Of a DNA stretch of 64,000 nt, positions 31,256-43,689 are shown piece by piece (position 1 is the stretch's first letter; each line of letters opens with the position of its first letter). The notes below the pieces were generated by a model. The model searched no databases. It was not told the DNA's origin and saw only the letters and a program-made list of their open reading frames with translations. The position numbers and the translations under genes are program-made. The stretch is from Marsupella aquatica. Its lineage: Eukaryota > Marchantiophyta. The stretch is taken from NCBI GenBank assembly GCA_973895155.1, contig OZ316899.1:5766001-5830000 (forward strand). Direction: 5' to 3'.

Positions 31256-32439
31256 GCTTCAATCTTTGAATTTGTTTTTAGAGATTTTAGAAATCTTTTA
31301 GCCTTGATTCTTAGATTTTATATGGACTCCGGATTCAAAATCAAATTGAGCTATTTGAATATTACAAAGGTGTTGCACCAATAATCCGGGCCTTAAATCT
31401 GAGTTAGCATATTTGGCATGGCTCAGCCACCAGTAAGGGTGAGGTTTTGAGCAAGGAGGGGTGTAGTGGCCCTATTTAGTCAGAAACGGACTATATATAT
31501 TGGTACAGTATTACACAACCATCGTACCATCATAGGTATATTTGACTTCCACCGCTGGAATGAGCCCACAGTTAGTGACTCGGACTAACTCCCGGCTTGG
31601 GGACTCTCAAGCCATTGCCAACGACCAGACCTTGCAGCACACACTTCCTTACAATCCCAACCATTAGTCTGCACCCAGCACGTCCCTTGAATGGCGCCTT
31701 TGTCAAGGCAAGGCATGCATGCAACACAGACTACTCACAAAAGATTGGAGGGAAGGACAAGATTTACTCAGATAAGCAGAAGCACTTTACATAGTTGGCT
31801 TGACTTCTAAATGATCAGTAGGCCTAACGGCAGTCAATACCCAGTCTCTACGTGACCCCGTCTTGCACTTGCCTAGCAAGCTCAACTCTGGCTCTCACTC
31901 CTTAGTGCTCTTTGATCCTACTTAGGGGGGGACTCCTCGTGCATTGTGCGTACTTACTTACAAAAATAAACCACAAGCCTCCCCTTTCCTAGAAAAAAGG
32001 GGAACCTAAATACTTCTCTCCAAGGGCCGGGGGAAGAATGCTACCTCCCCTAGCAAGCGCCTGACTAACTAACAACTGATTGACACGGTTGACTGCCAAC
32101 ATACCATCGAGTTGATTGTCAACGGCCGAGGTGGTTGACTGCAGCGCTAACACCTAAATCCTATTGTCATTTGTTTCTAGTCTGTTGATTGCTGTCTATC
32201 CTACGCTTGATGATCTTAACTAACTTGTCCTAATCCTGCCTACTGCGTTGCTAATCGGTGCCTAATGATAGCTATTTTGTCGCTATGGTTAACTCAAAAA
32301 GATGCCTCTGTCCGCCGGCTGCACAGCGGTTGCCTGACCGCCCCCCGCTAACCACCCCTTATGCGCGTCACGCTGTCGGTCCAGGGTTTGTCCCTCTGTT
32401 GGGCTGGGGCCTTGAGCTGCCCTGATCAGAGGCATTTCT
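31256..32439. other. Non-coding stretch between the Copia-like LTR and the degenerate ORF
   Basis: No supported gene. A TATA-like ACTATATATATTGG lies near 31489-31502. From about 31900 the sequence weakly resembles the tail of the 4.0-kb insertion (5700-6060), so much of it may be the decayed flank of that family. Confidence 0.4.
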
Positions 32440-33760
32440 TGCCCCACCCCTCTGGCTTACCAGCAACATGATTCGCTCCTGCAGGGCCTTGTTGTCCCGC
32501 ACTGCCTCCTCCGCCTTGTTAGAGAATTTGTCCACCTTCGTTTGGAGTCAGGCCACTTGTGCACTAAGCAGGACATTTGTTTTAAGGTTGGCCTGGTTCT
32601 AGGCCAACTGCTTATCCCGATCAACGGTGATCATATTCACCTGTTGGGCAGCCTAAACAAACTGGTTGTTCAGATTGGTCAGGATGGTAACTCGAGCCAA
32701 GGACTCCATTTCCAGCTGAAGCACCATAGTCTCTAGTCCTTTAAGGTTTGCCTAAGTCTTGAGTAGCTCCTGATTTAGTATGTCCCATTGTTCCAAGATG
32801 CGGACTAACTCCTCGTGGCGAGAGGTGGTAGCCTCCTCTAGTTCCATAGTCATCTGAAGATCCCCAATCTCATTCCCTTTGGCCATAAGCTCATCCTCCA
32901 AGCGGGTTACCAGCCATGGGTAGTGATCTAACATGAAGAAGGCTGGTTGGAAGTAATGTGTGACCTGTTGCCCAATGTATGTTGCTAAGTCCCCGGATAG
33001 GTCCTGACTAAATATCTGGACCAAATTGTGGGCCAAGGTCCCGGGACTACCTGGTAGTCCTCCACTCTCTTGGGCAAGGGTGCATCCATGGTCAGGGCGA
33101 TGCCATTCTCCATAGTCCACACCGGGGAGGGAATGGGTTCCTCAGGTGGTGGAGGAATTAGGGGTGGTTGAGTTGGGAGCAGCGGGTGGTGGTGGTGGTG
33201 GCGCATTTTTCACAATGGTGCCAAACAGAGTAGAGGCGGGGAGTAGGTTGTGATGCAACGGAGTTGGGGTTTACCCGAGCAGTGGTGGTCGGGGTGCTCA
33301 GTGGGGGTGCCATCGTTGGGGCCAAGGTGGCCATATTCTTCCCTTTGGCTTCGCACCGGTATTTGTACGTACCAGCCTAGGATAATCGCAATGTGGCTCC
33401 CCAGGTAGGTCTTCCCTCCGATAGGCATGCCTGTCTGAGCTTGCTTGAGCTCTCCCAAAAATTGGCAACTAAAGAATTGGGTCTAGTTCTGCCACTTGCA
33501 CTACTCCACCTGCACAATCGTGCAGAGGGAAATCTTGGAATGAGGTTCAATCATATGTAGGGTAGTCCGTATGAAGTTGAGTTGCTCCATACAGGTCAGG
33601 TTGGTACATGAGCCTTGCTTGTACCCATTGTCCATTTTGCCCTCAGGCTTGAAGTGCCGCGGTGTGTACTCCTTATCCCAAATCTGGAGTTTGACCGACA
33701 CCGGCCCGGTTGGCAGACAAAGTATCTGATGAGGATGATACCCCATTGCAGTCAGGGGAA
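32440..33760 (-). pseudogene. Degenerate relative of the 882-codon ORF
   Basis: Broken minus-strand frames match the ORF at 6062-8710 in order. Segments LNFIRTTLHMIEPHSKISL (33746-33501), GKTYLGSHIAIILGWYVQI (33458-33210) and DLSGDLATYIGQQVTHYFQ (33120-32752) correspond to its central domain and the part before the coiled coil, and the coiled-coil region follows. It shows that the 882-codon family has more than one copy and that its central domain is conserved. Confidence 0.7.
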
Positions 33761-33784
33761 TGAGAAAGAAGGGAAACTTGTGAT

Positions 33785-34487
33785 CGAGAGAGGAAGGTAA
33801 GGTTTGAAGAAGAGGAAATCGAGAATCAACCGGCTGCTGAAAAGCCGATTAGGAAGGATCCGGGTTGGGTGCTCGGAAGAGATTTGGATCAGGCCATGTA
33901 TCCGGAAATGGTGGCCAAAAAGTTTTGGAGCCAGCAGGCTCAAGGGTTTTCCAATGCTGAGCTATTTAGGAGCATGAAGCGAGAGATCCAGGAAGCCATT
34001 TTGGAGAGGTCAAAGAGAAAACGGAGATACAAAGAGGGACCTCATACCTTGATGGGGGAGGCCCAAGGGTTGGACTTGGGTGGATTTTGGACTTATGCAA
34101 CCATTGCTGATGCAGAAACTGATGATGAGTTTGAGGATGCGAACAAGGAATTTGAAGAGGAAGCTGAAAAGAGCGAAGTTGGAGTTGTGCTCGATGATAG
34201 GCTCGTGGCCAGAGTCAAAAGTCCAGCGACTGAGGTCCAGGTAAGGTCGTTTGCAGGCTTTGGAACGACGAAGGAAGGTTTCACTTACCAAGATGGGCAT
34301 TGGGCAAGGGCTTGCCCAGAAGGCAAATGCAAAATAAGGGGAATGAAAGGCAAAGTGAGGGCCTTGTTTGACTCAAGTTCCGAGATTAACTTGATGTCTA
34401 AAAGTGTTTATGAAAAGGGGCAATGGATGATTGATAAGGAGTTAGTTTGGGCTGTGAATTCTGTGAGTTCCATGAGGGATTTCCTTT
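33785..34487 (+). pseudogene. Element 4 gag C-terminus and protease N-terminus
   Basis: EFW/KFWSQQAQGF, a Glu-rich segment and a zinc-finger remnant (HWARACPEGKC) precede the protease start VRALFDSSSEINLM. The active site reads D-S-S, while element 2 has D-T-G. The frame stops being gypsy-like after SSMRDFL at 34487, the CACTA insertion point. Confidence 0.8.
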
Positions 34488-34985
34488 CACTACAACATAT
34501 TTTGCCCTTTTGCGAAGCTCATTTGCGTCCGGACACACGTTTGTGATTCCAGATGCTTCAAACCGTTGATGACTCAATACGCATTGCAATTTGCGATACT
34601 TGTGGTATCGCAACTTTGGTCTTCCATGCGATTTGCATCGCAAACATTTTGCGAACTTTATTGTATCACAATATTTTGCGAAACTACAGAGATTACAAAA
34701 CACATTACGAAGGCTCCGCGACCGCTCCGAAAGTCCGAAACCACGGTAACATTAATGATGCGAAACAATTAGTATTGGAGGATGTTTGCGAAAAGGTTAG
34801 CTTCAAACAATTTGCGATGGGTTTGTATGGCAAATGTGCGAAACGATGTGGATGGTAAATGTGGGATGGTCTGGATATCGCAAAATAGTGAAGCGTATAG
34901 TATGGAATAATTGAGAAACGGTTTAAATGGCAGAATTGCGATTTGGTTGGGATTTGTTTAGTTTCGCAAACAGTTCGCAAACGTT
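34488..34985. repeat. CACTA left terminal inverted repeat and subterminal TTTGCGAA repeats
   Basis: The first 10 bp are the inverted repeat. Up to 34985 there are about 16 copies, in both orientations, of a core (T)TTGCGAA(A/C), for example at 34511, 34656, 34677, 34786 and 34962-34980. Such subterminal arrays bind the accessory TNPA-type protein in known CACTA elements. Confidence 0.85.
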
Positions 34986-35387
34986 TATGTTAGACTTGTG
35001 TGTGCATCTAGGTTAGAGTTTGAATGGGGGAGGAGGAGGGAGGGAGGTGAAAGGTGAAAGAGGGAGGAAGGGAGTTGGAAGGTGGATGAGGGACAGAGGA
35101 AGAAGGGAGTCCAAAGAGGGTTTACTAAAAATAGGAGAGACTTTAGCGAAGAGGGAGGGAGGAGAAAAAGCTATGGAGTTTTTGGAAGAGGAAGGAGAGT
35201 TTGGGTTCAAAGAGGGAGGAGGGATAAGGGAGGGAGTACCCATGTCACTTATATGCATGACCTCTTTTGAAAGTAGGAGTCCAACATGAAAATACCTACC
35301 ACACTAATGGTGTATGAAATATTAATTAAGAAACAACATGAACAATCCATGATATAGATTTTTGGTTTAAATATCCATAAGTGTCTC
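34986..35387. other. Purine-rich stretch beside the CACTA left array
   Basis: 35030-35230 is a GGA/AGGG-rich purine tract, open on both strands because of its composition. No gene supported. It is the 3' flank of the transposase gene. Confidence 0.4.
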
Positions 35388-38300
35388 TCACACTTGGTCA
35401 CCTTCAATGTCCTCTACATCTGACACAAAAATAGTGTCTGGCTTGTCTGAAACAATGGAACGAGACCGTGGCACATATGTGATGACAAGTGACCACTCTG
35501 GGTCTAAGGGGTATGGAACGTAGAAACATTGCTCCAAGTGAGATGGGAAAGTAAATGGCTCTGACGTTTGCCAATGAGATGCTTGAAAACTAGTGGCACT
35601 TGTCCTCAACCGTGTAAACCCACTCTCATCTTGGAGTACAGTGCGATTATTACCAACAAGGTTCACTTTGAACCACTTGCACTTGAAGACATACTCCTCA
35701 AACTTAGATTGGTTGTCATATGAGACCACCAAAATCTCCTCTATCTTCCCATAGTGTGGCACAACATCACGAACAATGTTCCTGTCATGTCGGCTACTCT
35801 GGGAGTCCAGACAAAACTGCCCTTGAACTCCACAATCAAAAGTACGAGCCCTCTTCTCATCAAGGGAAGAAATCCTGAAATTAACAAGACCCATATATTG
35901 TTACTACTACACAAAAAACACTAATCATGTTATGAGGAACCTTTCATACCAAAAGAGAAAAACACACTTATCTTAAGTAAAATGATTACTATATCTTAAG
36001 TAGTAGTACATGAATATGGAAAACAAGGTTAGGAACTAGTGAAACCTGAAGTGTCTCCCTTGGGTCCACATGGCCGTCTTGGATGTTACCACTCTCAAAG
36101 GGCCATGAACAATTGTCCAAGTGTCATTTGTCATAGTAGGAAACTGTGAGACATCTCCTCCTTGTGCCAAAATGCCATCCAACTCAACCAACTTTTCCTT
36201 CATAAACTCATGCAACTTAGGAAAAATCCTTGCCCTTTGACTCATTCTTTTGGCATTGTCATAAAACTCCCTCCATTCATCCATGACATTGCTATTACTC
36301 AACATGAATGTATTCAACTGTGTCCACTCTGTTGATGTAAGCATGCGTGTTTTTGTTGCTCCTGTTAAACGGTCCTCCTCCTCTTGCCTCTCCTCCATCC
36401 AAGTACTGGTAAAGTCCGATCAATGGTGGCCAAGATGTTACTACAATAAAACATGCTCTCTGCAGCCAAGTATCCTGTAGCTATGCTTCCCTCCACTCGT
36501 GCACGGTTACGTACATAAGCCTTCAAGATTGACATGTAACGCTCAAGCCAGTACATCCATCGACAATGAACTGGACCAGCAATGGCAACCTCCCTCACAA
36601 GATGCACAAGTAAATGAACCTGACAATCAAAGAAGGAAGGAGGGAGGGCCTTCTCCAACTTGCAAACCACCTCAGCAGCCAATACCTCCATTCCAGGAAT
36701 CTCTTCCACATATATCTCCTTTGAGCATATCCATCTCAACAAACGACCCAATGACCAAATGGCATCTTGCACTTATTTGGTCCCCAACCCTATAATTGCC
36801 ACTGGCAATATATGCTGCAATAAGCGGTGATAGTCATGTGTCTTGAGATACCGTGGCCATTTGTGATTGTCCTCCATCCCAAAAGCTTTCCTCAAATTGG
36901 CACCACAACCTGTAGGAAACCGCATCTCCCCTATACGATTCCGGAATTCACGTCTTTGGCCAACACTAAGCACCCAAGGAGCAGAAGGACGATGTTCCAA
37001 ACCTGTGGCAGGATCAACTTGTACCCATACATCTGGATGCATTTCCAACTCTTCACATGCCTCCCTGAAGTTAGTGTCCTTCTCCCCATAAAAATGAGCT
37101 ATCAACGCCTTCCCCACATTTCCCTCTATGTGCATGGGGTCTAAAAGATGGCGGATCTTCAACTCTGACCAATAGGGCAAACTGGCTAGTATACTCCACC
37201 TCGTCAACCCAGTACCATCAAAGGTGAGGGGATCATCAGGGTCTGCCACCCTATCAGCTAGTGACTTCCAATGCCCAAAAGTTGTTGGTTCCGGAATTTC
37301 CCGCATATCACCAAGGGGCATGTCAAAGGAGGAAAATAAAAGTGGGTCAGACCTCATCTCATGCCCCATCGGAAGAAACTTTGTATGCCCAATGTAAACA
37401 ATCTTCCTAAGCCATGGGGACCAAATTGCCATATCTTGCAATTGTGGACCACAGGTGGAGCAAGCTTTGTACCCCTGAGTTTGCAATCCAGAGACAAAGC
37501 CAAACCCTGGTTACACCAAAAATAAAACCAGACTAAATGTTAGGGTTGTCACATGACAAACAAGTATATTAAAGAGCATATCAAAGAAGGGTGGCATATG
37601 GTCAAAAAGTCATCTTACCAGGATAGTCATGCATTGTCCAACAAACTACCCCTCTCAATTTAAATACACGTGGAATGCCTCCTGTATTTTTCCTGCCATC
37701 ATATGCCCACACTCCACCCCACAGTTTTTGGAGTTCTCCAATCAATAGTGCCAAATAAGTGTCAAAGTTCTTCACCTTTTTTGGACCTGGAATAATCAAA
37801 GACAGCAAGAGGAACCCCTTCTTCATGGATAGCCATGGTGGAAGGTTGTAATTCATCACAACCACAGGCCAAACTGATGTAGGTCTTCCCTTGCCTCCAA
37901 GGGCATGAAGACTAACCCCATCAGATGCCAATCCCAACCTCACATGACGAGGATCATGTGCAAAGTCTGGCCATGTTTCCTCAATATGTTTGACTGCAGG
38001 AGAGTCAATTGGCAACCGCATAACACCAGGCTCTGATCGATGAGTCTTATGCCATACCATCAACTCTGCCAAATCAGAACACCTGTACATGTGCAACAAC
38101 CGAGGAATGATGGGAAACCAACGAACAGCTTTTCTTGGCACCTTCTTTGTAATCATGTTGGGGTCATACCGTGGCTCATGACATTTAGTACATTGTGTCT
38201 TCTTCTCATCGGCCCCATGAAATAACATGCAATCATTCACACATGCATGAATGATATGATATTCCATGTCAATTGATGAGAGAACACGCTTGGCCTCCTT

Positions 38301-40085
38301 CCAAGTTCCTGGCAACACATTGCCAAAAGGTAACATAAGGTCATGGCAAAGTGCAAACATATCAGATAACAAGGCATTGCTTGCCTTGTGTTTGGCCTGT
38401 AGATTCATCAACCCCAAGATAGCAGAAAGACGACTCAAACGAGCACCCTCATAGATAGGAGTTTGGGCATGTTCCTCTGCTTCCTCCCATTGGCGCTGTC
38501 CCTCGGGGGTATGTCTTGGTCGTGGATCATTGGGGGGCACATGACCTCCTTGATCAGCAGACACCTCAGCATCATCACCAGGGACGTCAACACCAAACCA
38601 ATCAACCATAAAATCATCCATGGCTCTATCTTGGTCATCAATAACCTGTTCATATGTTCTGGGTACATTGCGATCAGGGTTGTTGCTTCCACTGTCACTT
38701 GATGAGGAATGTGACTCAGAGCCTTGTCCTTCTTCCAGCATACCCATTTCCCGATATGCTGCTCTCAATCTTCGCGGTAACATATTTTGAGAGGGTCGCA
38801 CATTCTAAAAACAATGCAAACAATTGAAAGTTACAAAGCAAATAGTTACAACATGTAGAAGAATATATGGGGGTGTGCAAACATGAAATAATATCGGTAC
38901 TGGTGTAAATACAAAATGTGGCCAAACGCCATGTGTATGGTCATTTTCTAATACCACACATAGTGAGTAAACAACTCATCACCTGAGTAGCTACAACCAG
39001 ACAATGGTCATGATGATATGTCTGGCCATAAGGGGCTGGTGGAGGACCCTCAATGAAAACCCACTCACAATTTTGCCTACGCTTGGGGCGAGTCCCCACC
39101 GTACTGTTTATGAAACCAGCTATATTCCCAGTTCGTATGGGGTCCCCATCTATCACCCGCTGCTCACTATACCTCCTAGTGTTTCCATCAAAAGTATCTA
39201 ACTCCAAGGCATAAGTCTTCCACTCAGGATGTTGTGCAAGGATCATGTTCCAATGTCTTCTCTTGTAGATGGGTCCACCATAAGGAAACAACGTAGGTCC
39301 TTCTCGACCGCGTCCACCACTACCACTCTCGGTATCCACAATGATGTCTTCACAAGCAAAAACTCCATAGCCATGTCTATCCCCAAGTGTGGAAGGTTTG
39401 ATAACCCAACGTCTTCCCCAAACCTCTACCTCCTCACCATAGGAAAGCTCTTGTGGCAAACCAAGAGTCTGGGGATCCCAGTCCTTGATGATAGGAACAC
39501 ATCTGCTAGTAAACTCACAATCACCCCACCTACCGGTAACCACTGCCTTGTACAAATCAGTATCCCCTCGGGGCCGTCTCTTGGAACGCTTTCTCCCTCT
39601 TGGGACAACAGGCTCACCCCCAACTGCCCTAGGACTAGAGGGGGCTGTTGCTAGACCCAAGGCTTGTGAGAATGCATTGCCTATAGCATCTAGAACACCT
39701 TGTGATGGGACATAAGGTGCTGATGCCGCAGGTCTAGGCCTACTAGATACCTTTTCCACCCAAACCAAAACAAACAACAAGAGGTGTGAAATTAAAAACC
39801 TTCACCATTGCGATGTGGAAATAGGGTAGAAACTAAGGCGTAAACACTTACCACATGGGATGAGGAAGCCCCTGTTGTATGACGTCCGTAACGTCCATAT
39901 CTCTCAATATGCTGGGTGCATATATAGGACTTTTTGGAAACCTGACCCACGCATTTGGCACATTGGCAAAGCTGACGGGGTGGACCACGAGGAGGAGGTG
40001 CAGTCATGTGAGGTTGAGGAGGAGGTGGTATATCTTCATCGGAGGAGGAAGAATCTGTGGTGGAGATCTCAGAAGATGAAGACAT
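35388..40085 (-). pseudogene. CACTA transposase gene (TNP2 type) with in-phase SET domain
   Basis: Tentative exons on the minus strand: 40085-39852 (Ser/Pro-rich start, CAKCVGQVSKKSYICTQH), 39750-38983 (SET domain), 38804-37619 and 37506-36400 (TNP2 core), 36398-36046, and 35875-35388 (DUF4216-like). The first four exons join in phase at GT/AG borders. TNP2 signatures are HACVNDCMLFHG, CHEPRYDPNM, LGLASDGVSLH (a candidate catalytic Asp), VWPVVVMNYNLPPWL, LIIPGPKKVKNFD and MHDYP. The DUF4218 part has PPSFFDCQVHLLVHL, RWMYWLERYM and LAAESMFYC. A TAA at 36773-36775 and a frame change near 36400 make this copy defective. The enzyme would excise and reinsert the element. Confidence 0.85.
38983..39372 (-). 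other. SET-domain region inside the CACTA transposase gene
   Basis: SET motifs appear in order: GYGVFACEDI (from 39372), LFPYGGPIY, KTYALELDTF, VIDGDPIRTGNIAGFINST (S-adenosylmethionine-pocket region, about 39150-39095), QNCEWVFIEG and HCLVVATQ. The last SET motif is present as GDELFTHY immediately downstream but one frame off. It starts at the predicted splice donor CAG/GTGATG. A lost 10-bp direct-repeat unit would explain the offset. SET domains methylate lysines. Here the usual NHSC reads INST, so activity is uncertain. About 110 residues before the domain are Pro/Arg-rich linker. Confidence 0.78.
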
Positions 40086-41449
40086 TGCCCCTACAAAGAT
40101 GTATAATTTGCAAGTTAGGGGTTATTACCAAATAACATCACAATATCAAGCTGGACAAATGTAAGTTCTCAAGTAATGATGACATGAAACCAAACACAAA
40201 AGGAACACTAAAAAATACCTTTCTGAGACCCAGGCTCAGCGGTGCCAATAGGTCTTGTGGTTCTAAAATAATGAACCGAATCTAGAAGTATGAGAAAAGC
40301 TGCAAGTACACAAAGCGAACACCTTACATACATGTCCTCTTTATAGATAGTGGGAACCAAAAATTTTAATTACATGAATAAGCCTAACTAGACCCATCTA
40401 TTTTAGTCCGTACCTCCAGATGCCCGGGCTCTCACGATGCATACGCATTAGCTAGTATCAATTCATGCAAAAGTGCCGCACCCTGCAAGTTGTCATAGCT
40501 CCTCCTCCTTTGTTAGCATAAAACCCATGGAAAAACCATTAAAACCCAAAAGATCCATAAAACCCATTAAAACCCATAAAACCCATGGTAAAACAACTAA
40601 AACATTAATCTCATCTAACCTTGCTTTGCCTTTTCCAAACCCTCACCCCCAAACCTCTGACCTATTACAAAAACCTAGACCCTCACTCCCAATCCCCTTC
40701 CTCTCTTTTGTTTTAAACCCTAAACCCTTGCTTGAACCCTAAAAGCCTACAACCATAAATGCAAACCCTGCTTAAACCCAAAATTAAAGACTTAAACCCT
40801 AAACCCAAACCCAACTTTAATCCTAAACCCTTTCCTCACTTATTAATTTTAAACCAAAACCCAACTCTTATCAAAATTAGCCTACACCCACACCATGTAT
40901 AGCTTAAAAAACGGAAGGTTTGACTGGTAATCTCGCTTTTAACCCCTAAAAAAACCAGCTTCATCCAAGACCCAACCCTAACAAACGCCGGGATTTGAAA
41001 CGGCGGAATTTCTTAATTACACAAAAGGGCATAGTATAACTTACATGGCCTAAACAAAAGGAGGAGGGAAAGAATGTGAAAAAAAATTCGCTAGGAATTG
41101 CCACGATATTGAGAACCGACCTGCTTCGCAACCTGCTTCAGAATTTGGTCACATTATTTGTGAAGCAAAATGTTTCGCAACAGCTTCAGAAAAACAGAGC
41201 CCGAGAGCGTTTTTTTGCGTCTCTGCAGCTTTGCGAAGGCTTTGCGAAGCGTGTGGTTTCGCATTGGTTTTGGAAAGTTGAGATACTAGTTGCAAAGCGG
41301 GCTGATTCGCAAATTGCGATGCGGACTGCGTCGCAAATGTGTTTGTCTGGGCATTCGGACCTTCCCGCCGGGTTACGAGGCCCATTCGATGTTTTTTGAA
41401 GTGAGGGAGGGCAGGAGGAGAGCTTGCGCGCGCTTGGTGTTGGATAGCT
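40086..41449. other. Intergenic region between the two divergent CACTA genes
   Basis: This separates the minus-strand transposase start from the plus-strand gene start, so it should hold both promoters. 40510-40865 is rich in AAACCC and AAACCCTAAACCC (plant-telomere-like but degenerate). 41090-41340 contains about ten TTGCGAA/TTCGCAA cores like those of the subterminal arrays, directly upstream of the plus-strand gene. Confidence 0.55.
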
Positions 41450-43493
41450 ATGGATTCTAGTGGAGGGCGTGGAGGGGATGGGGCAGGGGCAAGTGGGAGT
41501 GGCAATGGCAATGGAGGGAACAGGAATGAGGAGAGTAATCAATGGACGAATTTGATGGCCGAGCATCTCAATGCCACACAGCTGAGCCATTTGGATTTGA
41601 GTACACCAGCTGGGATTGCTTCTTTGAGTGCAATTCTAGGGCAAGCTTTGCAAACCGGGGTTGCAGCAGGGCAGGCTCAGAGGGAGAAAGAGGCAAAGGC
41701 TGCAGCTGAGGAGAAGGCTAGAGAGAAGAAACGAAAGAAGGAGGAGAGGGCTAAGGCAGGAGTACTCTCTCCTGCAGCCCTCGAAAAGAAGAGGAGAAGG
41801 GAGGAACGAGATGAGATTCGAGCACAACGTGAGGCGCAGCGGAAAAAGGAGGAAGAGAGGAAGAAGCTGCCATTGATTGCCTTGGTTGAGGGCATTCCTA
41901 CTGAGTTGGCCTACACTGGGGCAAAGAGCACTATCAGGCTTGCTGTGAGGACTAGCTTTGCACAAGGTGTTGAGTGGGGGAAACTAAGCAGAGCAGAGCA
42001 GAGGAAAGTAATGACTCAGGTCAAAGATTCATTCAGAAATGGAGCAGAGATTGATGACCAGTGGCTTGCAGATAGAATTTTGAATTCAATGTCTCAAGCA
42101 CGATACCATGATAGGAGGAAGGTGAGGGCCTACCTGGCAAGCTTGCAGGAGTACAGGAACGTGAGGAGGCCAGTGCAATTCATAGAGGATGTGTGGAATG
42201 TGTTCTATAAGGTCGAGGTGCAGCTGAAAGCAGCCAAGGACCTCCAATTCTGGAAGGAGAAGGAGGCCAAGGCACTTCAGGCCGGGAAGTCAGACCAAGA
42301 CCTCAAGGCATTGGCTGAGAAGGTCTCTCAGTTGCAACACATCGTGGATGAAGTGGGGACACCACCCCAGAAGTTCATCCTTGCAGCAGACCGAGTCAGC
42401 AAACGCCCCAAGACCACACACAAGATGGGGCAAGGTGGACTTCCCGGCCTGAAAGCAACCTTCGTGAGTCCTCTCCTCTCCTCCCCTGCTTCTTTTCCTT
42501 CGCCTTCAATTGTTGTTTGCTTGCCTGCAATGCCCCTCGCAGACCTCTGCTTTACCCCTTATGGCCTCCCCTTTCGTTTTAGGTCACCCTGACACATTGC
42601 GTGCCTTAGCCATTTCTCGGATTTTTTTTAAAGCACAGTTTGCGAAACAATTGCGAAGCGGGTTGCCTCGCAATTGTTTCGCAAACTCTATTATAACCTT
42701 TTTCCCGTAAGGTTTGCGAAGCCATTGCGAAGCAATCCGATTTGCAGTCTATTTCGCAAACTTAAATATATTTGAATTTGCGAAGGTGGGAGTTTTGCAA
42801 AGCTTGTTTCATTTTGAAAAATGTTTAGTGTCGAGTGACAAATGTTTGTTAGGGTAATGGGGTTTTTTTCTGGTTAGGGTACCCTTTTTACCCTTTTTAG
42901 GATTCCTTTTTTGCTTAAGTACCCTTAGTTACTAACCCGGGCCCTTATGTTTTGGTGTTTCATTTTTTTGTGGTAGTATAAGAGGTACCGCCGCAAGATA
43001 ACAACAAAGGAGATGGAGATAGGGGCAGAGCATGGGGCCAGACATCTCTTTGAGTTGGTTGATGCAGAGTTGGCTAGTGTGAGTGATTTGTAGTACCCTT
43101 TCTAAACCCGCACCCATTCCATTTATAAGGTTTATACATTTTTCCTATTAACCCTAAACCCGAATTAACCTTGTGACATGGAAGCAGGATAAGGAGGAGC
43201 AGGAGGGGAGTGAGGATAGCAGTGAGGAGGATAGCGGCGCTGATGATGGGGACACTACCGGGGCCACCACGAGTGGGTCCAGAGGGGCAGGGAGTGCTGC
43301 CACACCTAGCACACCAGGAGACCAGGAGGATGATGATGAGGATGATGACGATGATGAGGATGAGCCAGATGGGGAGGAGCAGCAGGCACCGCCACCACCA
43401 CCACCACCCCCCTCCCGTCCAGCTCGTCCCGCCCAAAGCAAGAAGGACAAGGGGAAGAGGCCAGCAAAGAGGAGTAGGCGGGCTCCATTCTAG
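41450..43493 (+). CDS. Second CACTA gene, probable accessory DNA-binding protein
   Basis: Predicted exons 41450-42463, 42977-43078 and 43188-43493 join in phase 0 at GT/AG borders and encode about 473 residues without a stop. The N-terminus is Gly/Ser/Asn-rich, then comes a long Lys/Glu/Arg coiled coil (residues about 75-140), and a folded helical region (about 145-270) with SFAQGVEWGKLSRAEQRKVM and QEYRNVRRPVQFIEDVW. The last exon has an acidic Asp/Glu run, eight prolines and a basic nuclear-localisation-like end (KKDKGKRPAKRSRR). Position and composition fit a TNPA-like protein that binds the subterminal repeats. That role is inference, and I recognise no named family. Confidence 0.7.
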
Positions 43494-43689
43494 AGGATGC
43501 AGATGTAGTTCACTCCATATGGCATATGGATTAGTCAAAGGACAGTGTCTTGGTATTTGATACCCCATAGGGTTTTAGAAAACCCTAATTTTTGTACATT
43601 CAGGGATTTTTGGCATATATAAAGTTTTGCTTTGGTATCTTCATGTGGAGCAATAAGACCCCAACCCAATTATGAACCCAAATATACAA

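Noticed and set aside
35013-35289. Open frames on both strands in a GGA-rich tract
   Set aside because: Composition effect. Purine-only DNA lacks stops on either strand, and no motif is present.
40510-40865. Telomere-like AAACCCT tract
   Set aside because: Only scattered AAACCC and AAACCCT phrases without a regular 7-mer array. Located between two CACTA genes, so not a telomere or a clear interstitial telomeric repeat.
41636-41965. Minus-strand Leu/Ser-rich frame
   Set aside because: Antisense of the Lys/Glu coiled-coil codons of the plus-strand CACTA gene.
43074-43568. Minus-strand frames rich in Ser, Leu and Ile opposite 43173-43493
   Set aside because: They are shadows of the GAT/GAG acidic and CCA proline codons of the plus-strand exon.
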